Shown one piece after another: positions 25,905 through 37,727 of a stretch of DNA of 64,000 nt. The notes beneath the pieces are model-generated. The model was not told where the DNA came from. It worked only from the letters and a program-made list of their open reading frames with translations, and made no database searches. Source of the stretch: Prunella strophiata (Eukaryota; Chordata; Aves; Passeriformes; Prunellidae); NCBI GenBank assembly GCA_036583965.1, contig JAZBQD010000001.1, forward strand, positions 24,896,597 to 24,960,596, read 5' to 3'. The translations under genes were made by a program, and so were the position numbers. Position 1 is the first letter of the stretch. Every line of letters begins with the position of its first letter.

Positions 25905-28288
25905 ATATGAATGCAGGGTTGTGTCCACAGCCAAGGCTATGCTTGAGTGGGTGGGATTTGAAGTGTGCTAAGAATTGTGCTGTAGGTTTCCAAAGAGAGT
26001 TTTTAGCTCTGATAGTAGCCAGACTCTTAGGATGAATTAACTGCAGGGGTGTTGGGAGGCTGTTTAGGGGAATGAAAACCTTTATCTCACTTGCCAAATA
26101 CCAAATGAATTGATGGAGTAATTTTGGCACTCTGAGTCAGTGGAAATGGCACATGTGCTCATTTCTTAAAATGTGCTTTTCTGCCTGAACTTGCGATGCT
26201 GCTGAGTTCAGTGGGAGAAGTAAAGTAAATAAATGCACATTTCATGTCCCCCCAGTGACTCCAGAGCAGGGCTCCTGTGCAGAGCCACACGTGTGCTCAG
26301 GCTGTTGTGTGTCACATCTGTCCATGGGAGCTTGGGGGAGGAATACCAGTGGGGTGGTCCTGCCTCTGACAATGACTTGCTCTGCAGCCTGTCTCACTGT
26401 TTCTGTGAATTTTATGTGCTTGGGCTCTAAAATGAGGATAATAGCAATGATTTACCCTGAAATGTGAGCCATGAAGCTTAATGAGGCCATATTTGTGAGG
26501 TTTCCAACTACAGAATGTGCTGTAAAACTCACCCTAGAAAGGAGGATTTGAAGGGCCAAGTTAGTGACACAAAGGACAGGATGCATAGCCTGTGTAACAC
26601 TGGGTGACCATCTAGAGATGCTGCAGGAGAAAAAGAAGAAAAATCTTACATCATCATCACCTGTAGATTGATTCTTCTATTTTCTAAACCAGGGGTGCAG
26701 ACACACCTGCCCTCAAAGGGAATGAGATGTTCCCCCATGGTTACCTGGACCTGAACAGGCTCTCTCCTGGGGAAAAGTTACTCCTGTGCTTTAAATGAGA
26801 GCTATCTTAAGGATTCTGCTGGATGTGAGATTTTAGCTCTGCCCCATTGGTGGTCCACAGCATGGAGCATGGCTGGCAGCATCCTTTCTGTGCCAAAATG
26901 CTTGAAGGAGCCCCAGCAGGGCACTGCCCCAGCCTTGTGTGCTCCCTTTCTGGCTAATGCCAGTGTCATCACAACTGAACCAGGGCACAGAAGTGAAATG
27001 AGCCCTGGAAATGTAAGCAGTGTACAAAATTTTCTTTGCTGATATGAAATTTTCCTCAGCTGAAGTAGAATTTTTAATGTAAAAGCTTTGTAGGCCAAAA
27101 TAATTTAGCCAGCTGTTCTATTGTGCCAGACACTTGGCTTGCATTCAGGATATGTTTCTTGCTGTTCTGAAGTCAAATAGAAAAGCCAATATTCCTTGTC
27201 ATATTTAATGTGTCTGCTTGGGAAAACTAAAAGTTTCCTGTACCAGCATTGCCTCCACAGCAGGGCCATCCAGGTCTGCTCTTTTGTGAGATTTAATATG
27301 CCAGGGCTGTGTTCACTGCTCTCATCCTTCACCTACTTCCTGCCTGCTGTATCAGGAGGAAGGTTTTCTTTTTCTCCTCTTTATGCAGTGCTGAGCTGAT
27401 AGATGTTTTGAGCAAGGCAACTTTGGTTCAAATTGGGTGTACTGCTAGGGCAGGGCAAACTGATGAATTGTAAATGTTGGCTTTGGAAAGATGTGTCCAA
27501 GGCACTGCAGGTTATTTGAACTCCAGGACACCACTGCAGCTTCTCTCAAAAAAAGGAGAAGGAGGCATCTGCAGAAAAATGTATGACAGTGTTGCAGAGG
27601 ATGGTAGCCAGAGCAAGAATGAGGGATGTGAAGTTAGTGCTAGAAAGCTGCTCATTTGCTCCCAAATTCCCCTTCAGAGACAACTCATCTGGCCTATTCA
27701 GTGTCAGCCATCAAATGAGATTAATTAGGATCTAGGAAGAGCTGTTGTCTTGCTGGAATTGACTGAGGAGAGCCTGGCTGTGTCTTGGTCTTATCAGGTG
27801 ATTTCCACCTGGGTCTGGTACCAGGGTCACAAAGAGCCAGGGGATTTTTGCACAGTTTAGAAACCCTTCAGCTGTTACAGGGAGTGCTGGTCCTCTGGGC
27901 CAAAGGACAGGGACTTGCTCAGAGCCCCCCAGGCCAGCAGAGCCACATGGGGAATATCTGACACCATGCACAGCACAGGCTGTAGAGGATGCTGCTGCAC
28001 AATCCACCTCAGTGAAGAAGGAGAAGCCAGCAGACTTCAATAGTCCTGTACCACCTTTCTTTATGTCCCCTGAGCACAGCTCTCCTCCATCCCACAGTGC
28101 ACAGCACTGTCTTTTCCAGTTTAAGATCCTGATCTGAAGGCAACTCAAATAAATAGGAACATTTTAGATAAAATCATAATTGAAGGAAATTATGAAGTTG
28201 AAATCTTTACTGCATTTGCTTCTCAAGGTGCTCCAAAATAATTCTCTCCACAATTAATTCTTAAAGATGAAAGATGATTCCATAGGTT

Positions 28289-28314
28289 AAAAAAAAAAAA
28301 AAAAAAAAAAAAAA
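28289..28314. repeat. Poly(A) tract, 26 bases
   Basis: Twenty-six uninterrupted A, in AT-rich unique sequence. Confidence 0.95.
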
Positions 28315-29853
28315 GTGTATGTGTTTTATAATCCAAAGTCAAGAAACATATAATTTCTTCCTGGTTAGGAACCTTGTTTGATTTTTCCCTTCATGGTTTA
28401 AAATACTGCCACCATAATCAGCCTTTTTGTTTTTACTGTGCGTTTAGAAGGTCCATTCATTCACAGGATAAATTTACCTGATTAGATCTAAAGGCAACAT
28501 CTCTTTCATTATACAAATAACTGTGGAGTCTTTTCCTGCAAGTATATAAATACTATCTAAAGTTTCTGTTGTCATTCCTGACTAGGAAATACAGCTGGAG
28601 GCAACAGCTAACAAAATGTCCAGCTTCAAAGAAGCTGAGTCTTTCTGCTTTAGTTTTTTTGTCCTTCATCAAAACATGGTAAAGAATTCATGGCCTTCTT
28701 GTGTGTGTTCCACAGGCTTTCTTATTTTTCCCTTGTAACCATTACAATCTAACAGAACTTTTTCATGTTTTTGTATGCTGGATATCCAGGATGTGTCATC
28801 AAGCACCAAGCAGGGAGAATTTTAAACTTGAGCAGCAGAGTGCCAAATTCTGGCATGGCATCTGGCAGGGGATGGACACAATCATACCCCTCCTCTTCTT
28901 GTGCAATCCTCCTTTTCATTCCCTCAGTTCCCTTCTCATCTTTAGCACCAGCTCTGGTAAGGAACTGGAATGTGTGTCCCAAATGGAGGCCTAGCTTTGT
29001 AAAGACAAACCTAACTGTAAGTTTTTGTTGTTTTTTTTTTTTCCCTTTTCCTTTGCTGCTGCTGAATGGAACACAGGTTTGGGATTGTCTTCCTGCTGAT
29101 AGACTGCAGGGCTTATCTGTAAACCAAAAAGTATGTATGGAAGTAGGTGTTAGTTGTGGCTTTTCAGAGCTGCCTTGAGGTATGGAGGAACTCTGGGATT
29201 ATCGCTTTTAGGATTTTTTTTTGCCACTCATCACTCCAGTATCTGTACATTTGCTGTATAAAACAGACTAGGAGAACAAAGACCATTGTGAATCTCATGG
29301 GTGTTTGACTCATCAGCTCTCTTTCTGCTTAGAGAAAGTTTGGTCTGGTTGAAAAATATTGTTTATAAGTGCCAGAAAAGCTTTCTATTTCTCTGGTCTA
29401 GTTTGAGATTTTAAAACTTTTAGAGAATAAGGAATTTAGAAGCATCTTTTGAAAATATGCCTTTAGACATCCAGCTATTAGATTATTTAAAAAGGTGTCA
29501 GGAAAGAAACCTTTCATGAGGTAGCAACCAGATTTCAAAGAAAGGTCCAAACCACAAGAAATATCAACAGGGAGAAATACATTGTTTCTTTCCCAGAATG
29601 TCTTTTGGTGAAGTCTTTGTATTACTTGTGATTTATTGTCTAGTTCTGTTCTTAGAAAATGATTTATCTGTCACTATATTTCATATCAGATGTCCATAAT
29701 ATATGACTATTGGATTTTATTTGTTTCCTAATTTCCAGTCTAGAATCTTTAAAATAATCTTAGGGTTTCTTCCTTTCCTTGGGTACCACCAGTAGTAAAG
29801 ATTATTCAGGTGAAACTAGAAATACTAGTATCAAATTTAGCAGAGAAGGAGAG

Positions 29854-29911
29854 CAAAACAAACCAAAACAAAACAAAACAAAAAAAAAACCCAAAAAAAA
29901 CAACAAAACCC
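29854..29911. repeat. A/C-only low-complexity tract, 58 bases
   Basis: Only A and C on the plus strand, with spaced C bases separating A4-A9 runs. It has the same flavour as the much larger array at 46391-46935. Confidence 0.9.
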
Positions 29912-30918
29912 TGGACATTAGAGACTCTCATATTCCATGCTTTAAATGTGCTTACTAATTTCACTTCCAGTACAAGTCAGTGCACTCTGGAACTTAGAAA
30001 ATATGGCAAAGTAAATAGATTGGAATGAAGAGGATGTTTTGATCAGGTCAGGTGGGCTCAGCTGGGCTCCAGTCTCACTGCTGAAGGACAAAGCAGAGGA
30101 TGAGGATCACAGGTTTGGAGGTTTTGGATCACAGGTTCTGCCTGAGTTGTGAGCTGCTCAATACTGCATCCCAAAGGAGGACTAGCTCTGCCAGCTGACT
30201 TGCTCTGGTTGGATAAGTCAAGTTTGCAGAAACAGTAGGGTTTTGCAAACATGGCTCATTTTAAATGAGATTGCTGAGGGGATGATTGTGCTGGCAGCTT
30301 AGCAGCCAGATACAAGGGACAGTCACTGTTAGAAGGAATTTTTTCAAGCTCTTTTGGGCACAAAGCTATTTAACTGGGTGATTTTTTTTTTTTCATAAGA
30401 ACACCCTAAATGGGATGTAACCATTTTGTATGGCTTTTCTACTCTTTCTGTGTATTAAAGAGAGCAGTCATTTTCATTGGAGGCCTAGCTGGAAAAGAGA
30501 AAATGCCCATGTGGTCTAAACATGTCATTGGGGAAGGCAGCAGTGATGCTCTCAGGACTCTGAGAAAAGAAGCTACAAATGTGAGCCTGAAGGAGTAAAG
30601 GAGAACAATGCAAATGCAGATCACTTGTCCAACCTATGAAAGAAAAAAATGTTTAAGAATATCAAAGTCTGTGCTGTGATTAGTCAGCGAGTGAATAGGA
30701 CAATGGATAAGATGATGATATTGAGAGCAAAGATTTTGAGGGAGAAAATGGGAAAGGGTGTTTGGCTGAGAATAATGACCAGATAGTGACATACAAACTT
30801 CTTCTTTTAATCCTACTGTTCTTTAATATTGAAACTTTTGCTCATCTTTCCAGTTAATCAAAGTAGCTGCCCATCAGAGCTACAATTAAGGAAATTATAA
30901 AAAGGTGTTTTTTCCAGC

Positions 30919-30959
30919 TGTTTTGTGTTTTTTTTGGTGGTTTTTTTTTTTTTTTTTGG
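30919..30959. repeat. G/T-only low-complexity tract, 41 bases
   Basis: Only G and T on the plus strand, ending in a 17-base T run and GG. A 17-base A run lies about 200 bases to the right at 31161-31177. Confidence 0.9.
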
Positions 30960-31160
30960 AAGGTGTTCTGTTGAAGCTAGCATGTCCTTGCTCATTATTA
31001 CTAAAACAAGTACATAAACAAATACCTGTGAGATGTTCCAAACCCCAAGGCTGGCTGTGTGCAGCACATGGCTCACCTGCTGGCAGGGTCTGTGCTTCTG
31101 GGCTGTGTTATTTCCCTCCAGCAGCAGTCTACACTGATGTCTTTTTCCCAAGCAGAAATC

Positions 31161-31177
31161 AAAAAAAAAAAAAAAAA
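31161..31177. repeat. Poly(A) tract, 17 bases
   Basis: Seventeen uninterrupted A. With the T run at 30941-30957 it could fold back, though T and A runs pair too easily to mean much. Confidence 0.9.
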
Positions 31178-34100
31178 GCAGTGCATTGAAGTTGCTATTT
31201 TCTAGCCAGCCATCCCTGCTGCACCTCTGTGTTAGGAAGTACTCACAAATACACTAGCAGGAGAATTATTCTTTTAGGCATCCCATGAATCAGTAACATC
31301 TGTATTCCAGCTTCATCCCTCTGTATTGTTTGCTGCCTATGCAATTATATTTTGTCTTCTGCTGAGGTCACTGTCATTGCAATTGTTTTAATTGCAGCTG
31401 ATGAGTCGTGGGCTTTTGAAATCATTAGTGGTTCCTGTGGGCTCCAGAAACAGAATAACATCATTTCTTCCTTGCTGTTCTTAGTCTTCCGTGAAAGTGA
31501 AATCTATACAGAGCTTAATTACATTTTATATCTTATGTGTTGTTTTAACTGAACTAATATTTACAAATAGATTTGATGAATAACATTGCATTTAAGGGAA
31601 GGACCCCCTCTGTGTTGTCTTTTCAAGTGTCTGAAAAGAAATCAGAAAGAATGAGTTCTTTAGAAAACTTTAATTACTAGCTGATTTCATTGACCTGCTA
31701 GGCTGGTGGCATCTGCCTTCCAGTCTTTTTCAAATAATTTCTCTTTCATTTGGATGTTTAGGGATACATTAGCATGTGGCCATAATAATTACAAATTATA
31801 ATGATTAAAAATTAGGGGGTTTCTGCTATCAAGAGTTTTTCTCATTCCAGCCAAAGGCAAAATACAAGCACAGATTTCTGTTCTTGTCTTTGTACTTGGG
31901 GGACGAGATTTGCAGATGAGTGTAGGAGGAAGGAAGCAGCTGATGGCAAGTTTAAGGAAGAAAGGCAGCATTTTGTGGGGACTTTTTGAAATCCCTGACT
32001 CACATCCCTCTGTTAGAGGGCACTCTGGTTTCTGGTTGCTGGCCACAGCCTGAAGCAGCTCTTGAGCAGTAAAGGCTGAAGTCTTGGCTTCTGTTGTACT
32101 TTATGATTTCAGTTCTCTGACTAAGCATTGTCCATCAGTTTTATGTTTTGCCTTTGTGTTTCTTAACTTTTAAATGTGGTAAATGAAGTGTCTGCAGGCA
32201 TTTAATTAGGAAATACTAAGTTCATCTGCTGTATTCAGCCTCTTTTTAAGGAGCTGTTTACAGTGAGAAAAGACAACTGTGTGTCTGTAAAAGCAAACTG
32301 TGCATTTCCATAACCCAATCCATCTGTCAATTAAAGCAATCCTTGAGGCACTCCCTGAACCCTCTCTGACCAGTCTTTTGACCCCCTCATCTGCTGTCAG
32401 ACTTCTAGTTAGAGAAATTGATTTTTTTTGCACTCTTTTCCAATCTAAACCTTCAGAATGTGTAGAGGTGTGACCTGTTTTACAGCAGCTTTACATTTGA
32501 GGTGGGGACCTCCTGCAATTAGACCAATTACATGAAGAAAACTATCCCATTCCTCTCCTAAATGGGATAGGAGGAATTCAGTGATACTAGGCAGCTGGGA
32601 GATGGAAAAAATCACCCCTAGTCTTCCTCCAGTCCTGGATTTTTCATATACAAGCCCAAGAGAGGAGCTGGGGTAGAAACTTGGAATTCTTTCTCACCCT
32701 TTGGCTGCCAAAGGTGGAGAGGTTGGTTTAGTCCAAGCAGCCAGTGCTGCCAGAGCTTCATGCTTTGTAATAAAACTTCTGTCTGTTGCAGCCCTTCTGT
32801 AATGAATTCTTCAGTAAACAGAGAGAGAAGTCCATGACACCTCGAGCATCCCTTGCTTGCCCTGGGGTTCCTGACTCCAGAGCCCTGTGTTCACACACTG
32901 CAGAAATGGAGCCTTGGTGTGTGCAATGCTCCAAGGCTCTGTTTGTTAATATTGGACTATGAGTTGCCCTTTTAACTCTAGCACTTGCTTGTAATTTTCA
33001 ATTTAATAATAGCAGCTAACTAAAACTTATTTTCTGAATTTTTTTAGGAAATGTAATAATCATATTAATTTTTAACCTGGCTGCTTTCTCTGTCCCAGTT
33101 TTAGCTTCATACCTTCGTTTCTTTTTCTGTCCTTTGTCACCTTTGTAGGCAACTGAAATGTTCATTTTCCTTTAATAATCCAGCCCTTACATCTTACATT
33201 AGGCTGAATCAGGAAGGGAAAAATTCCTAAACCAACCTGAAGACAATTCTTGCTTGATAAGTGAATTAATATCTTTCCAAGGAAAAGAGAGAATAAACCA
33301 AACCACAATTAATTTAATAAATTTTCCATCTTAATGTTCCATGGGAGGTTGATGCTTCTTATATAACAGGGAAATTTGTCTACCTTTGTTCCAACACAGC
33401 TGCTCTTAGCCAGATGTGACCAAGAGTTGCCCTAAATGCATTTTTTTGTGTAATTGGGCAATATATCTCTTTTGGGGCATGTAAAGTGTGACTGACAAAC
33501 ATCTGCCATGAACATGACTGCCTCTGCACTAGAAACATGCAAATAGATTTTCCCTGCTCCAACAGCCACTGGCATCTTCTGGAAACGTTTCAAACATATT
33601 AGTGAATATCTAGAAATGTTTCTGACTTTAGTGTTGTATTTCCTCCTATTTAGTTCTTTCAGCATCCTTTATTAGCACAGTCATTTACAGGAAAGATGAG
33701 ATGCTGCAGGGGTTTTTCTGTTGGTTTTGTCTTTGCTGATGCTATTATTGGTGCCTTGTTTTTTTTAGTATCACTCACCTTTATTACTTAACTAAAATTT
33801 ACAGTACACTGGCCATAGCATCTGCTTCATCACTGCTGCAGTGTATGAATTTTTCCAAGAGTTTACTTTTCTTCCCTTTAAGCAGAGCTGTACTGATGTA
33901 TGTGAGAGCTAGAGGTAAAGAAAGCTGTGAGTTTCCATTATAAAGGTGATTTTTTAATTATTTTTTTAGTGGCATTGCCATCTTTCCCTGGGAGTAGGAC
34001 ACAGGTGTAGCTCTTTGAGGAGGAAGGAGTAGGGCTGGAGGGAGGTAGATTTCTCTGTGGTGTTAAGCAAATAGTTCTACCTGAGCAGGTTTTTTGATTT

Positions 34101-36793
34101 TTGTCACAGTTTACTTGTAGTGTTTATTTCTTTCCTGCTTGTAAGAGAAATGAGAAAATGAAGCTCTTGCAAAACATCATCAGTCACAAACCAAAACCAC
34201 GGCAGCCAGAAAGTCAATATTTTCCCAGTTTTTCCACTTGTATTTTTGTGTCTCTTGGTCAAAGGGGCAGTGCTACAGTGTTACCCTCAGAAAGGAAACA
34301 CACAGTGGTTTTTTGTGAAGTAAACCATAGGTTTTGTGAAGGTACATGAGTGACAGTGTCCTGTCCAACCCGGGGTGGTGGCTGTGGCTGCAGGGGCACT
34401 CCTGAAGTGTGCCAGTGTGAGCCACTGGAATGGCATGGCAGGAGTCTGCAGGAGGAGATGGGGCTGATTACAGCCAAAAAAATGATGCCAGCAGTCTACT
34501 GAACAGCTCATTCCTCCACTGGAGGCTGTTAGCTCAGCTGTGGACTCCCATGGAAGTCCCAAATATTGATTATTGGGACTCATTAAAGGCCAAGTTATCA
34601 TGGATCTACCCAGAGGGCAGGGCTAATTTTGTGCAAACTTATCTCTGATGTTTCTCAGTTCTGGGAGCTCCATTTGTGGCTAACAGGACATTCATTCATC
34701 AAAGTTCTAAACTTCACAGATTTTGATGCTCAAGTTGCTCTCTCTCAATGGGAAACAGAGATGAGCATTTTTTTCCATGGGGCTTGACAAATCTCCCCAC
34801 AGCTCACACTTCTCCCTGCAGCTTCTGAAGCCACGGGGCAGGCCCAGCATCAGTCCCCACTCTGCTGCTAGTTTGAAGGTTGTGACATTAAACTGATGAG
34901 TTGAATTTGTAAAGCAGACTTGAATTAATTAAAAATTCCCATAGTCCACACCAAATTTATTTTTTGTTCTGTTTTATGGAATGATTCAGAATGGTTACTA
35001 ATGATGAGGCCAACATGATACAAAGCAACTTGAGAAATGGTGTACCTTTTCTGAATGGAGAATTTAAGAGAAGCTGCTGTAGTATTGTGTTATCATTTTT
35101 TTAAAAAATTTGATAATTTTGATTTTAAATCAAACAAACCCCCCATTCATAGTACAGCTTTCTGTGTGTTGGGTTCACTTTGTTTTCTATGTCCACTTAA
35201 ATCCCAAACTTGTAGCATTGCAGTTTACAGCAGGATGGAGCTTTCTGAATTAAGTGTTAAGGATTGCAGACAGAGTGAGGCAAATTCAGCAGTCACTACT
35301 GCTTCAGCACAATGGCCATGAAAATAAGTTTTATTGATCCACACCTAAATAGGTACATAAAATATTTTTGTTTTATAACTAATCCCTGTAGAAAAGGCTA
35401 AGATATATTTCTAAATAAAATGTTTTCTGGAAGAGATGAGTATAATTCAATTCTAAAATATTTTCCTTTTGCAGTACTAATAAAAATCCCAGAGTAATTG
35501 GTCACAAAGCAACAAGCTGGTATATGAAACACACACTCTCGTGTAAATAGATAAGCCATAGATCCTGAATGAAATTCTTTCCTAATAAAGGATCCATGCT
35601 CACTTGCATTTCCTTCCAGATATCTCCTCTTGCTGGTAGACAGCAGCCTGTGCCTGGCTTCCACTCTCTCTCAGCACTGTGCCAATGAAACCTGCTTCAC
35701 TCTTACTCTTGTTGCCTCTTGCAAGACATTTTGTGGTATAAATCAAACATTCCTGCCTTGCATGTAAAGCATGGATGGAATGAAACCAAGTCTGTCTTTC
35801 CTGGGGAGGGGTCAGGTGCAGGCTGTTCCCTGCACCAAAGATTCCCCAGGTGACAGAGCAGCTGTGGCAGGCTGGGGTGTGTGTGTTGTGGCAGGGAGTC
35901 CATCCTTGTCAGGCATTTGTAAGCTCTGCTGTGGCCATGGTAAGCAGTTTATCTATCTAATTTGTGCTCACAGATATGATGTCTTCAGGGAGGAAAATGC
36001 TGCATTGTGGCTGAAGCAGCCCTGGCACAGGAGCCTTCCTGCAGTGTGAACTCACACTGTCAGACTGAGCTACGACCCTGTGCCTGGAGAAGCTGCACAA
36101 TGCATTAAAATAAGAGCTGGGAAAGGCTGAGCAAAATTTTGACTATTTCTGACACAAGGGCAAAAAGACAATTATATGAATACTTGTTTGAATCTCTGCA
36201 AAGGGCTGATATGGTAAAATGTTGTTATATGCAGACAATCACTAATGCTTTTGCTGCTATTTTTTTAATGGGGTACAGACTCCTGGCAATACCCACATCA
36301 TCTTTACAAAAAAGAATAAAATCAGTTGATATACCAAATGTATTCCTTTTTATATTAAAATGTCTTTTGGGATACCATCCTAGGACAAAACCAGTTTCTC
36401 TCCTACAAAAATAATTTTGTTCAGCTTGCTTGGATATATACAAAATGAAGATGAAATATCTCTAACCTTTCACAGGTTTTTCCAGTTGTTAGAATGGAAA
36501 AAAGAAAACTTTTTTCTTCATCCCTACAGACAGTATTTCTTAAATAAACTAGTTTTTCCATATTTTTACCAAGTAATTAAACCGCTGATGAATTTCAAAC
36601 TGGTATCAAACATTTCTGCAGTTCTGCTCACTGAGTTCAGTCAAAACCCAGTTTACCTTTGAAAAATAATTTAGGTGAAAAATTTCCTAATCTAGCCTGG
36701 GTGTTTTCCAAGTAATGCATCTGACACCTTTGGAACATTTCTCTTAGGGCTTTGTCCAAAAACCCTGTAACTTGCTTTTCCACTCATCTCTAT

Positions 36794-37088
36794 TGTTGTA
36801 GGCACAGAGTTTGTGGTGATTGGGATGGGGCTGGGCTGAGCCTCATCCCCAATGGGCACAGCTGTGAGCAGCAGGTGAGAGCAGCACTGACAGCAATCAG
36901 CCCAGGTGTGCTGACCAAAAAGGGTACAGAGGGCACACAGGTGTAAGGCATGAACAATGAGGGGTATAAAAGGTTGCACTGTAGATGAATAAAGAGCTGC
37001 AGATGCTTGAAGCCTTCTTTGGTGTTGGTCATGCTCTCACCATGGTCCCTACATTCTACATTTCTGTGAATATCTTGGGTTGACAACA
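36794..37088 (+). mobile_element. Putative solo LTR, endogenous retrovirus (ERVK/alpharetrovirus-like layout)
   Basis: The segment starts TGTTGT and ends ACAACA, a perfect 6-base terminal inverted repeat of the TG...CA type. Inside, a TATAAAAG box (36965-36972) is followed 15 bases later by AATAAA (36988-36993), and then by a GGTGTTGGTC block near 37021. This close TATA-AATAAA spacing and a GGTGT-type block recall the compact LTRs of avian alpharetroviruses and related ERVK elements. Its length of about 295 bases also fits. No gag-pol-like sequence adjoins it, so it would be a solo LTR. I see no matching target duplication at these ends. A slightly longer version from 36766 to 37088 has flanks that agree at 5 of 6 bases, so the left boundary is uncertain. 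It is noncoding. Confidence 0.55.
36965..36993 (+). promoter_or_regulatory. TATA box and polyadenylation signal inside the putative LTR
   Basis: TATAAAAG at 36965-36972 and AATAAA at 36988-36993 have the order and spacing expected for an LTR core promoter and 3' processing signal. Whether either is still used cannot be told from the sequence. Confidence 0.5.
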
Positions 37089-37694
37089 AAACCTGTGAGG
37101 AAATAATGATTTGTTTGGCTTTGGGGGTAAAACACTCTGTGCTCATGCAAAATGGGTCTCTACTCCATCTTCTTGACTTGGTGATTTTATCAACTGGCAA
37201 TTTCCAGTAATGGAGAATGAGGAGTGTCAGCAGGTCACCTGCACTAGCTGAAAGGAAACCCACCCGGAAAAGTGGGAGAATTTAAAAAGCAAAACTGGTT
37301 TGAGGAAGTTGACTGTATTCTCTTTGTCTTTTGTTAGTTCTGACTGTGGCCCTCAAAGGAAGGAAATATCATCACAGCATATATTTCCAGACATCTCAAG
37401 ATCATCAAAAGGTAAGGTTTATGGGTGTATTTTTGTGTCTTATCTTGAAATACTGTAGTAATAGGCACAGAGAAACCTTTTTCAGCTGGAAGAGTCTCTG
37501 AGGACTTTCCAGAACAAATATTTATTGTTCTAGTTTTTCTTTCAATGTTCGTGTGGGCATAGAAATCTCACCAAGAGCTTCAAAAATCATGGATGGGGAA
37601 TTTCTTCAGCAGTTTTGCACTATACACTTTCTGAAATTGTGTTATTGTGTTTTACAGCTCTGTTCAATCTATAGATACCAGTTTTTTATGAAAT

Positions 37695-37698
<4 letters not shown>

Positions 37699-37727
<29 letters not shown>
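37699..37727. repeat. Poly(T) tract, 29 bases
   Basis: Twenty-nine uninterrupted T, followed by GGTAACAATTGG. No recognisable element body is attached. Confidence 0.95.

Larger units (their letters stand above)
20879..28288. other. Noncoding stretch, no gene seen
   Basis: Unique sequence that alternates between GC-richer blocks (about 21360-21560, 21840-21990, 22900-23200) and AT-rich blocks (about 25370-25760). A TTTA run lies at 23846-23862 and a TG run at 25891-25904. A small inverted repeat with 9-base arms sits at 24830-24852. None of the open frames here has a recognisable domain. Confidence 0.55.
28315..36793. other. Noncoding stretch, no gene seen
   Basis: Contains an A/C-only tract at 29854-29911, a G/T-only tract at 30919-30959 and a 17-base A run at 31161-31177. 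Around 32600-32840 there is an AATAAA followed by a pyrimidine-rich stretch ending in GCAG. This could be read as an LTR fragment or a splice acceptor, but neither reading has enough support. A 9-bp perfect inverted repeat lies at 32909-32917 and 32931-32939. No gene is supported. Confidence 0.55.

Noticed and set aside
32600..32840. AATAAA followed by a pyrimidine-rich stretch ending in GCAG, as an LTR piece or splice acceptor
   Set aside because: No TG...CA ends or TATA box support an LTR, and no open coding frame follows the possible acceptor.
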